From Nitrospirota bacterium (GTDB lineage Bacteria > Nitrospirota > UBA9217): DNA of 5,932 nucleotides. The translations under genes and the position numbers were made by a program. This document shows, piece by piece, positions 5,656 to 5,932 of this stretch. How positions within the stretch are numbered: the first letter of the stretch is position 1; each line of letters starts with the position of its first letter. The notes under the pieces were generated by a model, which saw only the letters and a program-made list of their open reading frames with translations, did no database searches and was not told the origin of the DNA. The stretch is from positions 1 through 5,932 of the forward strand of contig JAAXXJ010000197.1 of the NCBI GenBank assembly GCA_013334545.1. The letters run 5' to 3'.

Positions 5656-5932
5656 CTAGTGTCGGAAGTGCCGCATCTTCGTGAAGATCATGGCAATGCC
5701 GTGCTCGTCGGCTGCCTTGATCACGTCCTCGTCCTTGACCGAACCGCCCGGCTGGATGACTGCCGTGACGCCGGCCTTGGCCGCCTCGTCCAACCCGTCG
5801 CGGAAGGGGAAAAAGGCGTCCGATGCGAGTACCGTGCCCTTGAGCGTTGACTGAGCCTTCATGACCGCGATCCGCACCGAGTCGAGCCTGCTCATCTGTC
5901 CCGCGCCGATGCCCACGGTCCGGTCCTTCCGG
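5656..5932 (-). CDS. purH: PurH, bifunctional AICAR formyltransferase/IMP cyclohydrolase, C-terminal 91 residues
   Basis: PurH performs the last two steps of IMP synthesis, formylating AICAR with 10-formyl-tetrahydrofolate and closing the ring. Only the end of the transformylase domain is in the window; the rest lies beyond the right edge. Recognisable family blocks are [18 protein letters not shown], then [15 protein letters not shown], then the glycine turn in [14 protein letters not shown], and the characteristic end [11 protein letters not shown] before TAG. The frame is intact up to the edge. As a conserved housekeeping gene at the head of the minus-strand block, it suggests this part of the window is core chromosome rather than a mobile island. 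Confidence 0.95.
   Translation of the reverse strand, partial: RKDRTVGIGAGQMSRLDSVRIAVMKAQSTLKGTVLASDAFFPFRDGLDEAAKAGVTAVIQPGGSVKDEDVIKAADEHGIAMIFTKMRHFRH

Noticed and set aside
5032..5850. Plus-strand open frame of 272 codons across the TPR gene and purH
   Set aside because: It is antisense to two well-supported genes and shows no domain signature.
1..5932. CRISPR array, tRNA, rRNA, insertion sequence or prophage signatures
   Set aside because: No spaced direct repeats, tRNA-like cloverleaf, transposase or integrase motifs were seen on either strand.

Overview
The window is GC-rich and densely coded, with short intergenic gaps, anaerobe-type iron-sulfur proteins and a corrinoid mercury-methylation gene. 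This suggests an anaerobic bacterium of the Desulfobacterota/Nitrospirota kind. That placement is inferred from gene content only; no rRNA or other phylogenetic marker is present.

Left part (1-1391): two minus-strand genes form an apparent operon. A small AbrB/SpoVT-fold protein with two vicinal cysteine pairs is followed after 15 bases by hgcA, which runs off the left edge. The hgcA call rests on an intact NVWCAAGK cap-helix motif inside a corrinoid domain, followed by the first two membrane segments. HgcA transfers a methyl group from a cobalamin cofactor to Hg(II) and needs the ferredoxin HgcB, whose gene is expected just beyond base 1. A good sigma70-like promoter lies upstream of the small regulator-like gene.

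Middle (1392-2423): a LOG-family (nucleoside-monophosphate phosphoribohydrolase type) gene is transcribed divergently from the hgc operon, with its own plausible promoter. It converges on the minus-strand block that fills the rest of the window.

Right part (2464-5932): six minus-strand genes in the order purH (3' end only), a TPR lipoprotein, a membrane-anchored YHS/PP0621-like protein, a YkuD L,D-transpeptidase, a GlcF-type two-cluster/two-CCG iron-sulfur protein, and an FmdB-type zinc-ribbon protein. The TPR and YHS genes overlap by one base, and YHS to transpeptidase is about 10 bases, so these three are probably co-transcribed. The wider gaps at purH/TPR, transpeptidase/glcF and glcF/fmdB hold hairpins or nothing obvious.

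Most notable points: the hgcA locus with its linked Cys-pair AbrB-like protein; a cluster of N-terminal cysteines in HgcA; an intercistronic hairpin carrying a Shine-Dalgarno sequence in its loop before fmdB; and purine-rich low-complexity DNA that supplies both the linker and the C-terminal tail of the GlcF-like protein.
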